A stretch of 64,000 nt of DNA from Candidatus Rokuibacteriota bacterium (GCA_016188005.1 JACPIQ010000075.1:62001-126000); one strand, 5' to 3'. Shown: positions 1 through 9,028, counted from the first letter of the stretch. Made by a program: numbers and translations. Notes: a model not told the origin generated them from the sequence alone.

Positions 1-399
1 GTGGGGGCGGCGGATGCGGCGACCATCGACCGGGTGAACATCCTGGAGGCCACGCGCCTGGCCATGGGGCAAGCCCTCGCGGGGCTTGGCGTGGAGCCGG
101 AACTGGTACTGACCGATTACGTGAGACTGCGGGGCATCGGATGCCCGCAGCGCAACCTGGTGGGAGGAGATCGGCGGTCTGCCACGGTAGCGGCCGCCTC
201 GATCATTGCCAAGGTGACGCGCGACCGGATCATGGAGGCGCTGGATCGAGAGTATCCGGCGTACGGCTTCGGCCGGCACAAGGGCTACCCGACAGCCGCC
301 CACCGGCGGGCGATCCTGGAGAAGGGGCCCTGCCCCCTGCACCGCATGAGCTTCCGCGGAGTGGGGCGCCAGGGCGAGCTATTCGAGGAACCGGCGTGA
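1..399 (+). CDS. rnhB: Ribonuclease HII, C-terminal part (cut by window edge)
   Basis: RNase HII cleaves the RNA strand of RNA-DNA hybrids and removes single ribonucleotides from DNA. The visible 132 residues are the C-terminal two thirds. They carry the family block AAASIIAKVTRDR, the tail GFGRHKGYPT, and HRRAILEKGPCPLHRMSF. The metal-binding DEAGRG start lies upstream of base 1, so the GTG at base 1 is not the real start. yraN follows 32 bases downstream, which is a common bacterial arrangement. Confidence 0.95.
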   Translation: MGAADAATIDRVNILEATRLAMGQALAGLGVEPELVLTDYVRLRGIGCPQRNLVGGDRRSATVAAASIIAKVTRDRIMEALDREYPAYGFGRHKGYPTAAHRRAILEKGPCPLHRMSFRGVGRQGELFEEPA

Positions 400-431
400 C
401 GTGGGATCTCGTGTCGATGAAGGAGTGAGGC

Positions 432-812
432 GTGCCTACTGACACTCGGAGAGCCACAGGGATCAGGGGGGAGGAGGAGGCCGCGCGCTTCCTGGCGCGC
501 TGCGGCTACGCCATCCTGGACAAGAACGTCCGGACGAGGGCAGGCGAGATCGACCTCGTCGCCAAGCAGGGCAAGACCCTCGTCTTCGTCGAGGTCAAGA
601 CGCGCAAGGACCTCGCGGGCGATCCGCCCCAGGCGGGCGTCAACACGCGCAAGCAGAACCGGCTTGGGAAGCTCGCGCACGGCTACCTGAAACTCAAGCG
701 GATGGGCGAGACACCCTGCCGCTTCGACGTCGTGGCGGTGATCGTCAACGACGACGGGGGCGTCAAGGCGATCCGCCACATCCCCAACGCCTTCTCCGTC
801 GCGGCCTGGTAG
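432..812 (+). CDS. yraN: YraN/UPF0102 family putative endonuclease-fold protein
   Basis: This 126-residue protein has the UPF0102 pattern: an N-terminal GIRGEEEAARFLARCGY helix, then AGEIDLVAKQGKTLVFVEVKTRK. The D and E...K residues form the PD-(D/E)XK-like nuclease core, and the C-terminal CRFDVVAV strand is also typical. Length matches the family at about 120 residues. The GTG start places it close behind rnhB, so the two are probably co-transcribed. The in vivo substrate of this family is not established; a role in DNA repair or recombination is inferred from the fold. Confidence 0.93.
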   Translation: MPTDTRRATGIRGEEEAARFLARCGYAILDKNVRTRAGEIDLVAKQGKTLVFVEVKTRKDLAGDPPQAGVNTRKQNRLGKLAHGYLKLKRMGETPCRFDVVAVIVNDDGGVKAIRHIPNAFSVAAW

Positions 813-913
813 TGCGAGCCGAGGCGGGCCGCCCGCCGAGGCGAGCGCATATGGCAGATCCCCCGAGCGGAGCGAGGCTGCGAGCCGAGGCGGGCCGCCC
901 GCCGAGGCGAGCG
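813..913 (+). repeat. Two 35-bp direct repeats in the yraN-dapA-like intergenic gap
   Basis: The segment 813-847 recurs exactly at 879-913, 66 bases downstream. Each copy contains the internally palindromic core GGCGGGCCGCCCGCC. The repeat starts directly after the yraN stop codon and ends before the ribosome-binding site of the gene at 940. Strong GC hairpins could form, so the copies may act as a transcription attenuator or mRNA-stabilising element; that role is inference. Confidence 0.85.
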
Positions 914-939
914 AAGGGGGTGAGGGAGGAATACGCGCC

Positions 940-1866
940 ATGACGAGCGAGCTTCGCTTCAGCGGCTGCATTCCGGCCAACCTGCTGCCCTTCCGGGCCG
1001 ACCTCGAGATCGACGAGCCGGCGTACCGGAAGCATCTGCGCTGGCTCGCCGACACCCGCGGCGTCACCGCCATCGTGGCCAATGGGCATGCCGCCGAGGT
1101 CTCCTCCCTCTCCCGTGACGAGCGGAAGCGGGCGCTGACCCTGGCGCTGGACGAGGTCGCGGGTAAGGTTCCGGTCATCGCGGGCGTCTACGCCGATGGC
1201 ACACACGAGGCCATCGAACTCGCGCTGGACGCGAGGGCCGCGGGGGTCGCGGGTCTCCTGGTCTTCCCGCCCACCATCTTCATGTGGGGAGCTCAGGTGA
1301 AACCCGACATGGTGCTGCGCCACTTCACGGCGCTCGCCGACCGGGTGGACCTCCCGCTGATCGTCTTCGAGTACCCGCCGGCGTCCGGCATCGGCTACAG
1401 CCCCGAGACGCTCGGCGCGCTCTGCAAGATTCCTTCCGTGGTCGGGGTCAAGGACTGGTCCAACGACATCGTGGCCTACGAGAGGAACCTCCGCGCGCTG
1501 CGCGCCGCCGGCCGGCCCGTGGCCATGCTCTCCTCCTTCACGATGTCGCTCATGGCGACCTTCCTGCTCGGCGCCGACGGCTGCATCTCGGGCATGGGCA
1601 GCGTGGCGGCCGATCTCCAGGCCGAGCTCTTCGCCGCCGTCCAGGCGGGGGACGTGGCCTCCGCCCGGCGCGTGAACGATCGCCTGGCCCCGCTGGTGGG
1701 GGTCTTCTACGCCCCGCCGTTCGTGGACATGCACAACCGCATGAAGGAGGCCCTGGCCATCCTGGGGCGTATCCCGGCCGCGTACGTGCGCCCGCCGCTG
1801 ACGCCGATCGCCGACGAGGAGCGTCAGCGCATCCGCCTGGCGCTCCGCGAGGCCGGGATCCTGTGA
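940..1866 (+). CDS. Dihydrodipicolinate synthase (DapA) superfamily lyase/aldolase
   Basis: This 308-residue TIM-barrel protein belongs to the N-acetylneuraminate lyase/DapA superfamily. The Schiff-base lysine lies in GVKDWSND near residue 170, and the catalytic tyrosine lies in VFEYPPASG near residue 145. The GHAAEVSSLSRDER segment replaces the usual G-TTGE phosphate or pyruvate loop, so it is probably not the lysine-pathway DapA but an aldolase or hydratase for a different keto acid. The neighbours (class III aminotransferase, amino-acid type ABC importer) suggest catabolism of an imported organic acid or amino acid. The substrate cannot be read from the sequence. Confidence 0.9.
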   Translation: MTSELRFSGCIPANLLPFRADLEIDEPAYRKHLRWLADTRGVTAIVANGHAAEVSSLSRDERKRALTLALDEVAGKVPVIAGVYADGTHEAIELALDARAAGVAGLLVFPPTIFMWGAQVKPDMVLRHFTALADRVDLPLIVFEYPPASGIGYSPETLGALCKIPSVVGVKDWSNDIVAYERNLRALRAAGRPVAMLSSFTMSLMATFLLGADGCISGMGSVAADLQAELFAAVQAGDVASARRVNDRLAPLVGVFYAPPFVDMHNRMKEALAILGRIPAAYVRPPLTPIADEERQRIRLALREAGIL

Positions 1867-1879
1867 GCCGTACACGGCC

Positions 1880-2365
1880 GTGACACCGGCGGAACGGGAG
1901 GACGCGATCCGGCGCTACGCCCGGGGGCCCGCGCTGTTGCGGGCGACGCTGGCGCCCGTGCCCGCGGAGGCCAGGACGTGGCGCCCCGCCCCCGGGGAGT
2001 GGTCGACCCACGAGGTGATCCTGCACTGCGCCGACAGCGAGATGACCTCCTGCGTGCGCCTCCGCTTCCTCCTCGCCGAGCCCGAGCCCGTGCTGGCGGG
2101 GTACGACCAGGACCGATGGGCCCGGACGCTCGACTATCAGGGTCTGCCCATGGAGCCCGCGCTGGCGACCGTCGAGGCCGTCCGCGCCAACACCGTGCCC
2201 CTGCTGCGGCGACTCCCGGAGGAGGCGTGGAAGCGGACCGGGCGCCACACCGAGTCGGGTCCCTACGGCGTGCTCGACTGGCTCCGGATCTACGCCGAGC
2301 ACCTGGAGGGTCACAGCCGGCAGATCGAGCAGAACCTCGCGGCGTGGCGCTCCCGCCGCCGGTAG
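1880..2365 (+). CDS. DinB-like (YfiT/DinB_2) family protein
   Basis: This 161-residue protein has the four-helix DinB_2 pattern: RPAPGEWSTHEVILHCADSE near the N-terminus, and HLEGHSRQIEQN near the C-terminus. The three spaced histidines (in EVILHC and the HLEGH pair) are the expected metal ligands. Family members include bacillithiol- or mycothiol-dependent transferases as well as many proteins of unknown role. It starts with GTG 14 bases after the DapA-like gene and is probably in the same transcript. No specific reaction can be assigned. Confidence 0.85.
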   Translation: MTPAEREDAIRRYARGPALLRATLAPVPAEARTWRPAPGEWSTHEVILHCADSEMTSCVRLRFLLAEPEPVLAGYDQDRWARTLDYQGLPMEPALATVEAVRANTVPLLRRLPEEAWKRTGRHTESGPYGVLDWLRIYAEHLEGHSRQIEQNLAAWRSRRR

Positions 2366-2388
2366 CGCCCTTGCGCGAGGCCTGAGGC

Positions 2389-3744
2389 TTGAGGTATAAG
2401 ACTCCCACCTCGTCAGCCTCGAGAGGCGAGAGGGCACAACCCACGAGCAGAAGCCCGGAAGAAGACGCGTTGCTCGAGAAGGCCGCCCGCCTGCTGCCCG
2501 GGGGCGTGCTGGGCGGCTACTCCGTACCCCGTGAGCTGTCCTTCGTGGTGCGGGAGGCCCGGGGCCCGCGCCTCCGTGACGTCTCGGGTCGCGAGTACAT
2601 CGACTACATCCTGGGCTCGGGGCCGCTGGTGCTGGGGCATGCGCACCCCGCCGTCGTGGCGGCCGTGGAAAGGCAGCTGGGCCGGGGCACCACGTACTTC
2701 CAGCTCAGCGAGCCCGCGCTGGAACTGGCCGAGGAGATCTGCCGCGCGGTGCCCTGCGCCGAGCAGATCCGCTTCACCTCCTCCGGGAGCGAGGCCACCT
2801 TCGTCGCCCTCCGCCTCGCCCGCGCCTTCACCCGGCGAGACAAGATCCTGAAGTTCGAGGGCGGCTTCCACGGTACCCACGACTACTCCCTGATGAGCGT
2901 GGAGCCCCGGAGCCCCAAGGCCTTCCCCGCCCCCACGCCCGACTCGGCCGGCATCCCCCACGCGATCCAGGAGCAGGTCCTGGTGGCGCCGTTCAACGAC
3001 CTCGCCGAGACGGATGCCATCGTGGCCGCGCACCGCCAGGAACTCGCCGCGGTGATCGTGGAACCCTTCCAGCGGCTCATCGCCCCCCGCCGGGACTTCC
3101 TCCACGGCGTCCGGGAGATCACGCGGCGGCACGACATCCCGCTCGTCTTCGACGAGATCGTGACCGGCTTCCGCTTCGCCTACGGTGGCGCGCAGGAGTA
3201 CTACGGCGTGGTGCCCGATCTCGTCGCGCTGGGCAAGATCATCGGCGGGGGGTTCCCGCTGGCCGCCGTGGCGGGGCGCCGGGACATCATGCGACACCTG
3301 TCCCCGGACCTGGCAGGCTCGCCTGACTTCGTCGCGCAGGCCGGCACGCTCAACGGCAACCCCGTGGCGGCCGCCGCGGGGCTCGCCACGCTGGCCGAGC
3401 TCCGCAAGCCCGGCACCTACGCGCGGCTCTTCGCCACGGGGGCCCGGATCAAGGGGGCCCTCGAGGAGGCGGCCCGCCGCGCGGGATTGCCCGCCCAGGT
3501 CGCCGGCGAGGCGCCGGTGTTCGAGATCTACTTCACGGACCGGCCCATCACCGACTACCGGTCCACGCTCGCGGCGGACCGGGAGCGTCACGCGGCCTTC
3601 ACCCGTGCGCTGCTCGAGCGCGGCGTCGTCAAGGCCAGCCACAAGTTCTACGTCTCGCTGGCGCACGGGGAGGCCGAGGTGCAGCGAACGAGCGAGGTGT
3701 TCACCGCGGCGCTGGCGGCGGTCGCCTGCCAGCGCGGCGCATGA
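2389..3744 (+). CDS. Class III PLP-dependent aminotransferase, glutamate-1-semialdehyde aminomutase-like
   Basis: The 451-residue product has the class III fold: LRDVSGREYIDYILGSGPLVLGHAHP near the N-terminus, FTSSGSEATFVALRLAR for PLP-phosphate contacts, VFDEIVTGFR with the PLP-pyridine Asp, and the Schiff-base lysine in LGKIIGGGFPLAA. It resembles HemL but departs from it at several conserved positions. With no other heme genes around, a catabolic transaminase or aminomutase is more likely. The TTG start at 2389 is uncertain, because the first 25 residues look non-homologous; a TTG near 2470 is the alternative. Its end overlaps the short leader of the next gene. Confidence 0.85.
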   Translation: MRYKTPTSSASRGERAQPTSRSPEEDALLEKAARLLPGGVLGGYSVPRELSFVVREARGPRLRDVSGREYIDYILGSGPLVLGHAHPAVVAAVERQLGRGTTYFQLSEPALELAEEICRAVPCAEQIRFTSSGSEATFVALRLARAFTRRDKILKFEGGFHGTHDYSLMSVEPRSPKAFPAPTPDSAGIPHAIQEQVLVAPFNDLAETDAIVAAHRQELAAVIVEPFQRLIAPRRDFLHGVREITRRHDIPLVFDEIVTGFRFAYGGAQEYYGVVPDLVALGKIIGGGFPLAAVAGRRDIMRHLSPDLAGSPDFVAQAGTLNGNPVAAAAGLATLAELRKPGTYARLFATGARIKGALEEAARRAGLPAQVAGEAPVFEIYFTDRPITDYRSTLAADRERHAAFTRALLERGVVKASHKFYVSLAHGEAEVQRTSEVFTAALAAVACQRGA

Positions 3745-3758
3745 GGAGGGAACCGGTC

Positions 3759-5069
3759 ATGAGCGAGAGCTGGAAAGAGGAACCCTGGGCCAGGGCCGAG
3801 GAGTTCTGGTACAGCGGCAAGGTGACGCGGAGGACGGTGCTCGGCCTCGGCGCCACCGCGGCGGGCGCCCTCGGCGCCGCGATGCTGGTGCCGGCGCCGT
3901 GGCGCGAGGCCTTCGGCCAGGCCAAGCCCTACAAGATCGGGACGCTCCAGCCGCTGTCGGGCGCGGCGGCGGCCGGCGGCAAGACGGCCCTGGTGGGGGT
4001 GCAGATGGCCGCGGACCGCGCCAACAAGGGCGGCGGCATCAACGGCCGGCCCGTGGAGCTGATCATCGCCGACTACGAGTCCAAGCCCGACGTGGGGCGG
4101 CGGAAGGCCGAGAAGCTCGCCCTCGAGGACAAGATCGACGCCCACGTGGGCGGCTACCTGTCCAACGTGTGCCTGGCCTGCATGCCGGTGTACGAGGAGC
4201 ACAAGCTCGTCAACATGATCACGGTGTGCCTCGACACCACCATCACCACCAGCAAGTGCAGCCGCTACACCTTCCGCCCCTTCGACTACGCCCCGGCCCA
4301 GGCGGTAGCCTTCGCCCCCTACCTGGTGCGCAAGCTCGGCAAGAAGTGGCACATCGTCTACGCCGACTACGCGTGGGGGCAGTCCACGCGCGACGCCTTC
4401 GGCGCCGAGATCAAGAAGAACGGCGGCGAGATGGTGGGCTCGACGGGAATCCCCCTCGGCACGGCCGACATGACGCCGTTCCTGTCCAAGATCAGCGGCA
4501 GCTTCGACGGTCTCTTCGGCATCTTCTTCGGCGGCCAGGGCATCTCCTTCGTCACCCAGACCTTCGACCTCGGCATGTCGAAGAAGTACAAGATCGCCGG
4601 CGACGGAGCCATGACCCCGTCGGTGAGCCTCCCGGCCATCGGCACCAAGGGAGACGGGTTCATCGGGATCGACCGCTACATCCCCGTGCTGGAGGGCCCG
4701 CTCAACACGCCCCATCACAAGAAGTTCTTCGACGACGCGGTGGCCCGCCTCAAGGCCATCGACCCGTCGGGGCCGCTGCCGGACCGCTTCGTGCAGTCCA
4801 ACTTCGAGGGCTTCAACGCGCTCAAGGCGGGCATCCAGAAGTCCGGGTTCCGGGGCCGCGAGGACACCATGAAGCTCATCGGGGCCCTGGAGGGGCTCGA
4901 GATGAAGGAAGGGGACGACTTCCCGCAGGGCGACAAGATCCTGCGCAAGGACGACCACCAGGCCTTCCTCCGCGAGTTCGTCTACGGTCTCAGGAACGTC
5001 AAGCATTACCTCGTGGAGATCGTGCCCAAGGAGAAGACCCTCGTCCCGCCGGCCTGCAAGTTCGCCTAG
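3759..5069 (+). CDS. ABC transporter substrate-binding protein, branched-chain amino-acid type, Tat-exported
   Basis: This is the periplasmic ligand-binding component of the importer encoded downstream. The product is about 436 residues. It has a twin-arginine style signal (VTRRTVLGLGATAAG, then an AMLVPAPW hydrophobic stretch) and mature sequence beginning near KPYKIGTLQPLSGAAAAGGK, the type I periplasmic-binding start. The ATG at 3759 is chosen over the in-frame ATG at 3741 because GGAGGG sits at the right distance before it. The spacing to the ATPase gene is one base. Ligand unknown: members of this family bind amino acids, amides, urea or aromatic acids. Confidence 0.9.
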   Translation: MSESWKEEPWARAEEFWYSGKVTRRTVLGLGATAAGALGAAMLVPAPWREAFGQAKPYKIGTLQPLSGAAAAGGKTALVGVQMAADRANKGGGINGRPVELIIADYESKPDVGRRKAEKLALEDKIDAHVGGYLSNVCLACMPVYEEHKLVNMITVCLDTTITTSKCSRYTFRPFDYAPAQAVAFAPYLVRKLGKKWHIVYADYAWGQSTRDAFGAEIKKNGGEMVGSTGIPLGTADMTPFLSKISGSFDGLFGIFFGGQGISFVTQTFDLGMSKKYKIAGDGAMTPSVSLPAIGTKGDGFIGIDRYIPVLEGPLNTPHHKKFFDDAVARLKAIDPSGPLPDRFVQSNFEGFNALKAGIQKSGFRGREDTMKLIGALEGLEMKEGDDFPQGDKILRKDDHQAFLREFVYGLRNVKHYLVEIVPKEKTLVPPACKFA

Positions 5070-5070
5070 C

Positions 5071-5862
5071 GTGACCTCCAACCGGCCCGCCACCTCCCTG
5101 GCCAGCGAGGGCCCGGGGGGTGGCGACTCCGCGATCCTGCGCACCGAGGGGCTCACCATGCGCTTCGGCGGCCTCGCGGCCGTCAACGACGTGAGCATCA
5201 CCGTGCCGCGCGGCCAGATCCGGGCCATCATCGGCCCCAACGGCGCCGGCAAGTCCACCTTCTTCAACTGCATCACCGGCGTGCTCCGTCCCACGAGCGG
5301 CCGCATCCTCCTCGACGGCGCGGACATCGCCGGCCTGCCCCCGAACCGCGTCTCCCACAGGGGCCTGGCCCGCTCCTACCAGATCACCAACATCCTCCCC
5401 GGGGCCTCCGTGCTGGAGAACGTCCGCATCGCCGCCCAGTCGCGGCAGCACGGCTGGGGTCTCCTCCGCCACCACCGCGCCTACGGAGACCTGGTGGAGC
5501 GGGCGCGGGCCGTCCTGGCCTCGGTGGGGCTGGGCGGGAAGGAGGACGAGCTGGCCGCTAACCTGTCCCACGGCGAGCAGCGCAACCTCGAGATCGGCAT
5601 CGCACTCGCCACCGAGCCCCAGCTCCTGTGCCTCGACGAGCCCACGGCCGGCATGAGTGTCGCCGAGACCCACGCCACGGTGGAGCTGATCCGCCGCATC
5701 GCCCGGGACCTCACCATCCTCATCGTCGAGCACGACATGGAGGTGGTGATGGGGCTCGCCCGGGCCATCACGGTGCTGCACTACGGCGAGGTGCTCGCGG
5801 AGGGCACGCCCGCCGAGATCCAGGCCAACTCGCGGGTGCAGGAAGTCTATCTGAAGAGCTGA
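5071..5862 (+). CDS. livG: ABC importer ATPase, LivG family
   Basis: This is a cytoplasmic ATPase of the branched-chain amino-acid type importer. It has Walker A GPNGAGKST, an LSHGEQRNLEIG signature, Walker B LLCLDEPTAGM, and the H-loop IVEHDM. LivG-type family features are visible as the long Q-loop to signature region and the C-terminal tail GTPAEIQANSRVQEVYL. The GTG start follows the binding-protein stop almost immediately. The stop overlaps the ATG of the second ATPase by one base (TGATG), so translation is coupled. Confidence 0.95.
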   Translation: MTSNRPATSLASEGPGGGDSAILRTEGLTMRFGGLAAVNDVSITVPRGQIRAIIGPNGAGKSTFFNCITGVLRPTSGRILLDGADIAGLPPNRVSHRGLARSYQITNILPGASVLENVRIAAQSRQHGWGLLRHHRAYGDLVERARAVLASVGLGGKEDELAANLSHGEQRNLEIGIALATEPQLLCLDEPTAGMSVAETHATVELIRRIARDLTILIVEHDMEVVMGLARAITVLHYGEVLAEGTPAEIQANSRVQEVYLKS

Positions 5863-6569
5863 TGCTCGCCCTGGACGACGTCCACACCCACTACGGCAAG
5901 AGCCACATCCTGCACGGCGTCTCCCTCGAGGTGGGCCACGGTGAGGTCGTGGGCCTCCTGGGGCGCAACGGCGTGGGGAAGAGCACGACGCTCAAGACCA
6001 TCATGGGCCTGGTGCGCCCCTCGCGGGGCCGGATCGCCTTCGAGGGACGCGAGGTCGTCGGCCTGGCCGCCCACCGCCTGGCCCACGTGGGCATCGCCTG
6101 GGTCCCCGAGGATCGCCGCGTCTTCAGGCTCCTGACGGTCCTGGAGAACCTCCGCACCGGACTCGACCGGCCTGGGGTCACCGAGGAGCGGAAGCGGCAG
6201 CTGCTGGAGAAGGTCTACGCCCACTTCCCGGTGCTGGCGGAGCGGCGCAGCCAGGCCGGCGGCACGCTGTCCGGGGGCGAGCAGCAGATGCTCGCCATCG
6301 CCCGCGCCATGATGCTCGAGCCCAAGATCATCCTGCTGGACGAGCCCACGGAGGGACTCATGCCCCGCATGGTGGGCCAGATCCGGGAGATCATCGAGCT
6401 GCTGCACCGTGACGGCGTCGCCATCCTGCTCGTCGAGCAGAACGTCCCCCTCACGCTCGAGGCGAGCGACCGGATCTACATCATGGAGAAGGGAGTGGTC
6501 CGCCACCAAGCGTCCGCAGCCGCGCTCCGCAGCGACGACACCGTGATCCACCAGTACCTGGGGGTCTAG
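5862..6569 (+). CDS. livF: ABC importer ATPase, LivF family
   Basis: This is the second ATPase of the importer, 235 residues. It has Walker A GRNGVGKST, signature TLSGGEQQMLAIAR, Walker B IILLDEPTEGLMP and H-loop LLVEQN. EGLMP and EQNVPLTLEASDR are typical of LivF rather than LivG. The start chosen is the ATG at 5862 overlapping the livG stop; reading further upstream would run inside livG. The permease gene follows after two bases. Confidence 0.95.
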   Translation: MLALDDVHTHYGKSHILHGVSLEVGHGEVVGLLGRNGVGKSTTLKTIMGLVRPSRGRIAFEGREVVGLAAHRLAHVGIAWVPEDRRVFRLLTVLENLRTGLDRPGVTEERKRQLLEKVYAHFPVLAERRSQAGGTLSGGEQQMLAIARAMMLEPKIILLDEPTEGLMPRMVGQIREIIELLHRDGVAILLVEQNVPLTLEASDRIYIMEKGVVRHQASAAALRSDDTVIHQYLGV

Positions 6570-6571
6570 CC

Positions 6572-7444
6572 GTGGCCATCCCCGTGGACCAGATCCTGAT
6601 CCAGACGGTGAACGGCCTCGTCAACGGGATGATCCTCGCGCTGGTGGCCTCGGGACTCACCCTCATCTTCGGGATCATGGACGTGGTCAACTTCGCCCAT
6701 GGCGAGCTCGTCATGCTGGGCGGCTTCACGGGCGCCGTGACCATCGCGGCGACGGGCAACTTCTGGCTCGCTCTCCTGGTCGCCTCCCTCGTCATCGCGG
6801 TCTTCGGCGCCGCGCTGCAGGCGACGACGCTGCGCCCGCTGCTCGGCCGCGACCCGCTCACCACGATCCTCGCCACCTTCGGCATGTCGCTGGTGCTCCA
6901 GAAGTACGCGCTCTGGCAGTGGGGGCCCTCGGCGCGGAAGATCCAGGAGCCCCTCACGGGCCAGTTCCAGCTCTTCTACCTGGAGTACCCCTGGTACCGC
7001 ATCCTCACGGCTGTCTTGTCGGCGGCGATCATCGGCGGCTTCTGGCTCTTCCTGCGCTACGGCAAGTACGGGGTCTGGATCCGCGCCACCACCCAGGACC
7101 GCATCATGGCCTCGGCCATGGGCATCCCGGTGCCCTGGGTCCACACCGGCGTGTTCGCCATCGGCGCCGGCATGGCCGCCGCCAGCGGCGTGCTCTTCGG
7201 ACCCCTCGGCGGGGTCACGCAGAACATGGGGCTCGACTTCACCCTGCGGGCCTTCATCGTGGTGGTGGTGGGTGGGATGGGCAACCTCGGCGGCTCCATC
7301 TTCGCCTCGATCTTCATCAGCCTGCTCGAGGCCTACGCCTCGCTCGTCGTGAGCCCGGCGCAGGCGGTCATCGTCTCCTTCGTCGTCCTGATCCTCACGC
7401 TCCTCTTCCGGCCCACGGGCCTCTTCGTCCCCACCCCCAAGTGA
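6572..7444 (+). CDS. livH: ABC importer permease, LivH family
   Basis: This 290-residue inner-membrane permease has about eight hydrophobic helices. It opens with QILIQTVNGLVNGMILAL and LTLIFGIMDVVNFAHGE, the hallmark of LivH. The cytoplasmic EAA-like loop is present around GIPVPWVHTGVFAIGAGMA. It forms the membrane channel with LivM. The stop codon overlaps the GTG start proposed for livM (GTGA). Confidence 0.94.
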   Translation: MAIPVDQILIQTVNGLVNGMILALVASGLTLIFGIMDVVNFAHGELVMLGGFTGAVTIAATGNFWLALLVASLVIAVFGAALQATTLRPLLGRDPLTTILATFGMSLVLQKYALWQWGPSARKIQEPLTGQFQLFYLEYPWYRILTAVLSAAIIGGFWLFLRYGKYGVWIRATTQDRIMASAMGIPVPWVHTGVFAIGAGMAAASGVLFGPLGGVTQNMGLDFTLRAFIVVVVGGMGNLGGSIFASIFISLLEAYASLVVSPAQAVIVSFVVLILTLLFRPTGLFVPTPK

Positions 7445-8424
7445 CACCGCCCGCAGTGAGGCCCCCGATGCCCGCGCGCCGCTCGCCCGTCGCCTACTGG
7501 ACCGGCTTTGCCGTCGTGCTCGTGCTGCTGGTGCTGGCCCCGCTCGTCCTGCCAGAGTTCTGGCGTCGCTTCGTCACCGAGATCCTGATCTGGGGTCTCC
7601 TCGCGATGTCCTCGGACATCCTGATCGGCTACACGGGCATGGTCTCCTTCGGCCACTCGGTCTTCTTCGGCCTGGGCATGTACGGGGCGGCGACTGCGCT
7701 CCTCTCCGTCAAGCCGCCCAACCTCTGGCTCGCGCTGCTCTACGGGCTCGCCGCCGCCGCGGTGGTCTCCGTCTTCGTGGCCTACTTCGCCACCCGGCTG
7801 CGCGACATCTACTTCGCCATCACGACGCTCGTCTTCTCGCAGATCTTCTACGTCATCATCTTCACGTGGACGGAGGTCACAGGCGGCGAGAACGGGCTCA
7901 CCTTCGCCCAGCCCCCCCTCTCCATCCCCGGCCTGTGGGCGGCCCGCTTCACGCCGGTGACGCTGCACTGGTTCGTGCTCGCCGTGGTGACCCTCTCGTA
8001 CCTGCTCCTCCGCCGGATCACCCAGTCTCCGTTCGGGATGGTGCTGCAGTCCATCCGCGAGAACGAGCCCCGGACCCGGGCCATCGGCTACGCCGTCGAG
8101 CGCTACAAGATCGTGGCGGTCATGCTGTCGGGGCTCTTCGCGGGTCTCGCCGGCATCCTGTACGCGGTCCAGAACAAGTTCGCCGCGCCCGACTTCGTCT
8201 TCTTCCTGGTGTCCGGCGAGGTCGTGATCTTCAACGTGATGGGCGGCATGGGCACGCTGGTGGGCCCCGTGGCGGGCGCGGCCTTCTTCCTGTTGCTGCG
8301 CGAGGGCGTCTCCCGCTACTTCAGCGAGTACTACCTGATCCCCGTGGGCATCATCTTCACCGCCATGGTGATCTTCATGCCCCAGGGGCTCCTGGGTTTC
8401 GCCAAGCGCCGCCTGAACGAGTAG
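7441..8424 (+). CDS. livM: ABC importer permease, LivM family
   Basis: This second permease, about 327 residues, contains the LivM signature LIGYTGMVSFGHSVFFGLGMYGA, and the coupling-loop sequence FGMVLQSIRENEPRTRAIGY. The GTG at 7441 overlaps the livH stop. The in-frame ATG at 7468 is an equally reasonable start and would remove nine residues. This closes a complete five-gene importer set (3759-8424) with no regulator inside it. Confidence 0.93.
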   Translation: MTPPAVRPPMPARRSPVAYWTGFAVVLVLLVLAPLVLPEFWRRFVTEILIWGLLAMSSDILIGYTGMVSFGHSVFFGLGMYGAATALLSVKPPNLWLALLYGLAAAAVVSVFVAYFATRLRDIYFAITTLVFSQIFYVIIFTWTEVTGGENGLTFAQPPLSIPGLWAARFTPVTLHWFVLAVVTLSYLLLRRITQSPFGMVLQSIRENEPRTRAIGYAVERYKIVAVMLSGLFAGLAGILYAVQNKFAAPDFVFFLVSGEVVIFNVMGGMGTLVGPVAGAAFFLLLREGVSRYFSEYYLIPVGIIFTAMVIFMPQGLLGFAKRRLNE

Positions 8425-8476
8425 CTCCGGGCGAGGGTCTGCACGCTGGCCGCTGCATGACTGGCGGGGCCGGGGG

Positions 8477-9028
8477 CTACAAGCGCTGAGGAGACACGCC
8501 CCCGGCAAGGAGCCCGCGCAGCTTCTCGCGCTGCTCGGGCGTGAGCTGACCCTTCCCCTGCTCGATGGTGCGGATCCGCGCCAGGCGCTGCTCGGCGCGC
8601 AGCCGCTCGATCTCGCGCACCTTCGCCTCCACCTGCCCCAGGTCCACCGGCTCGCGCCGCCTGAGGGCGGCCAGGTCCATCTCCGCCACACGCAGATCGG
8701 CATCCCGCCGGATGGCCTCGCGCTGGAAGTCGCTCCTGAGCCGCTCCAGCGTGTCGATCTGCTGCGGGGTCAAGCCGAGCTCGCTCCTGTGTTGGAGCAT
8801 CAGCGTGACGAGCGGGCGATCGTGCGGATCCCCGGGGAGGAAGTGCTCGCGGAACCGGGAGCCGAGGCCGCGGAGCTGGCCCGCCAGATCCTCGAAGGCC
8901 CGGCCGAGCTCCTCGTGGGCCACAGCAGTGGGGGCGCCTTCCCGGGCGGGGGGGCGTTGGCCCGCGGCGGCCGGGATCGCCAGGGCCAGGACTGCCGCGA
9001 TGGTCGCGAGATCGCGCATCCGCGTCAT
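8477..9028 (-). CDS. Spy/CpxP-like periplasmic protein (LTXXQ-type)
   Basis: This is a 183-residue exported protein. MTRMRDLATIAAVLALAIPA is followed by AAAGQ, a standard Sec signal. The mature part is helical and charged, with two LTxxQ-type repeats: LGLTPQQIDTLERLRSDF near residue 85, and QLTPEQREKLRGLL near residue 161. That pattern fits the Spy/CpxP/ZraP group of periplasmic stress chaperones or metal-resistance proteins. The start has GAGGAGG at a good distance. It is divergent from comM, with a 147-base gap for both promoters. Confidence 0.8.
   Translation of the reverse strand: MTRMRDLATIAAVLALAIPAAAGQRPPAREGAPTAVAHEELGRAFEDLAGQLRGLGSRFREHFLPGDPHDRPLVTLMLQHRSELGLTPQQIDTLERLRSDFQREAIRRDADLRVAEMDLAALRRREPVDLGQVEAKVREIERLRAEQRLARIRTIEQGKGQLTPEQREKLRGLLAGGVSPQRL

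Noticed and set aside
2389-3744. Assignment as HemL for tetrapyrrole synthesis
   Set aside because: Neighbours are transport and catabolic genes, and several HemL positions differ; called only as HemL-like.
763-4100. Long antisense reading frames opposite the DapA-like and aminotransferase genes
   Set aside because: High-GC shadow frames: Arg/Pro/Gly/Ala-rich, without recognisable domains, and opposite well-supported genes.
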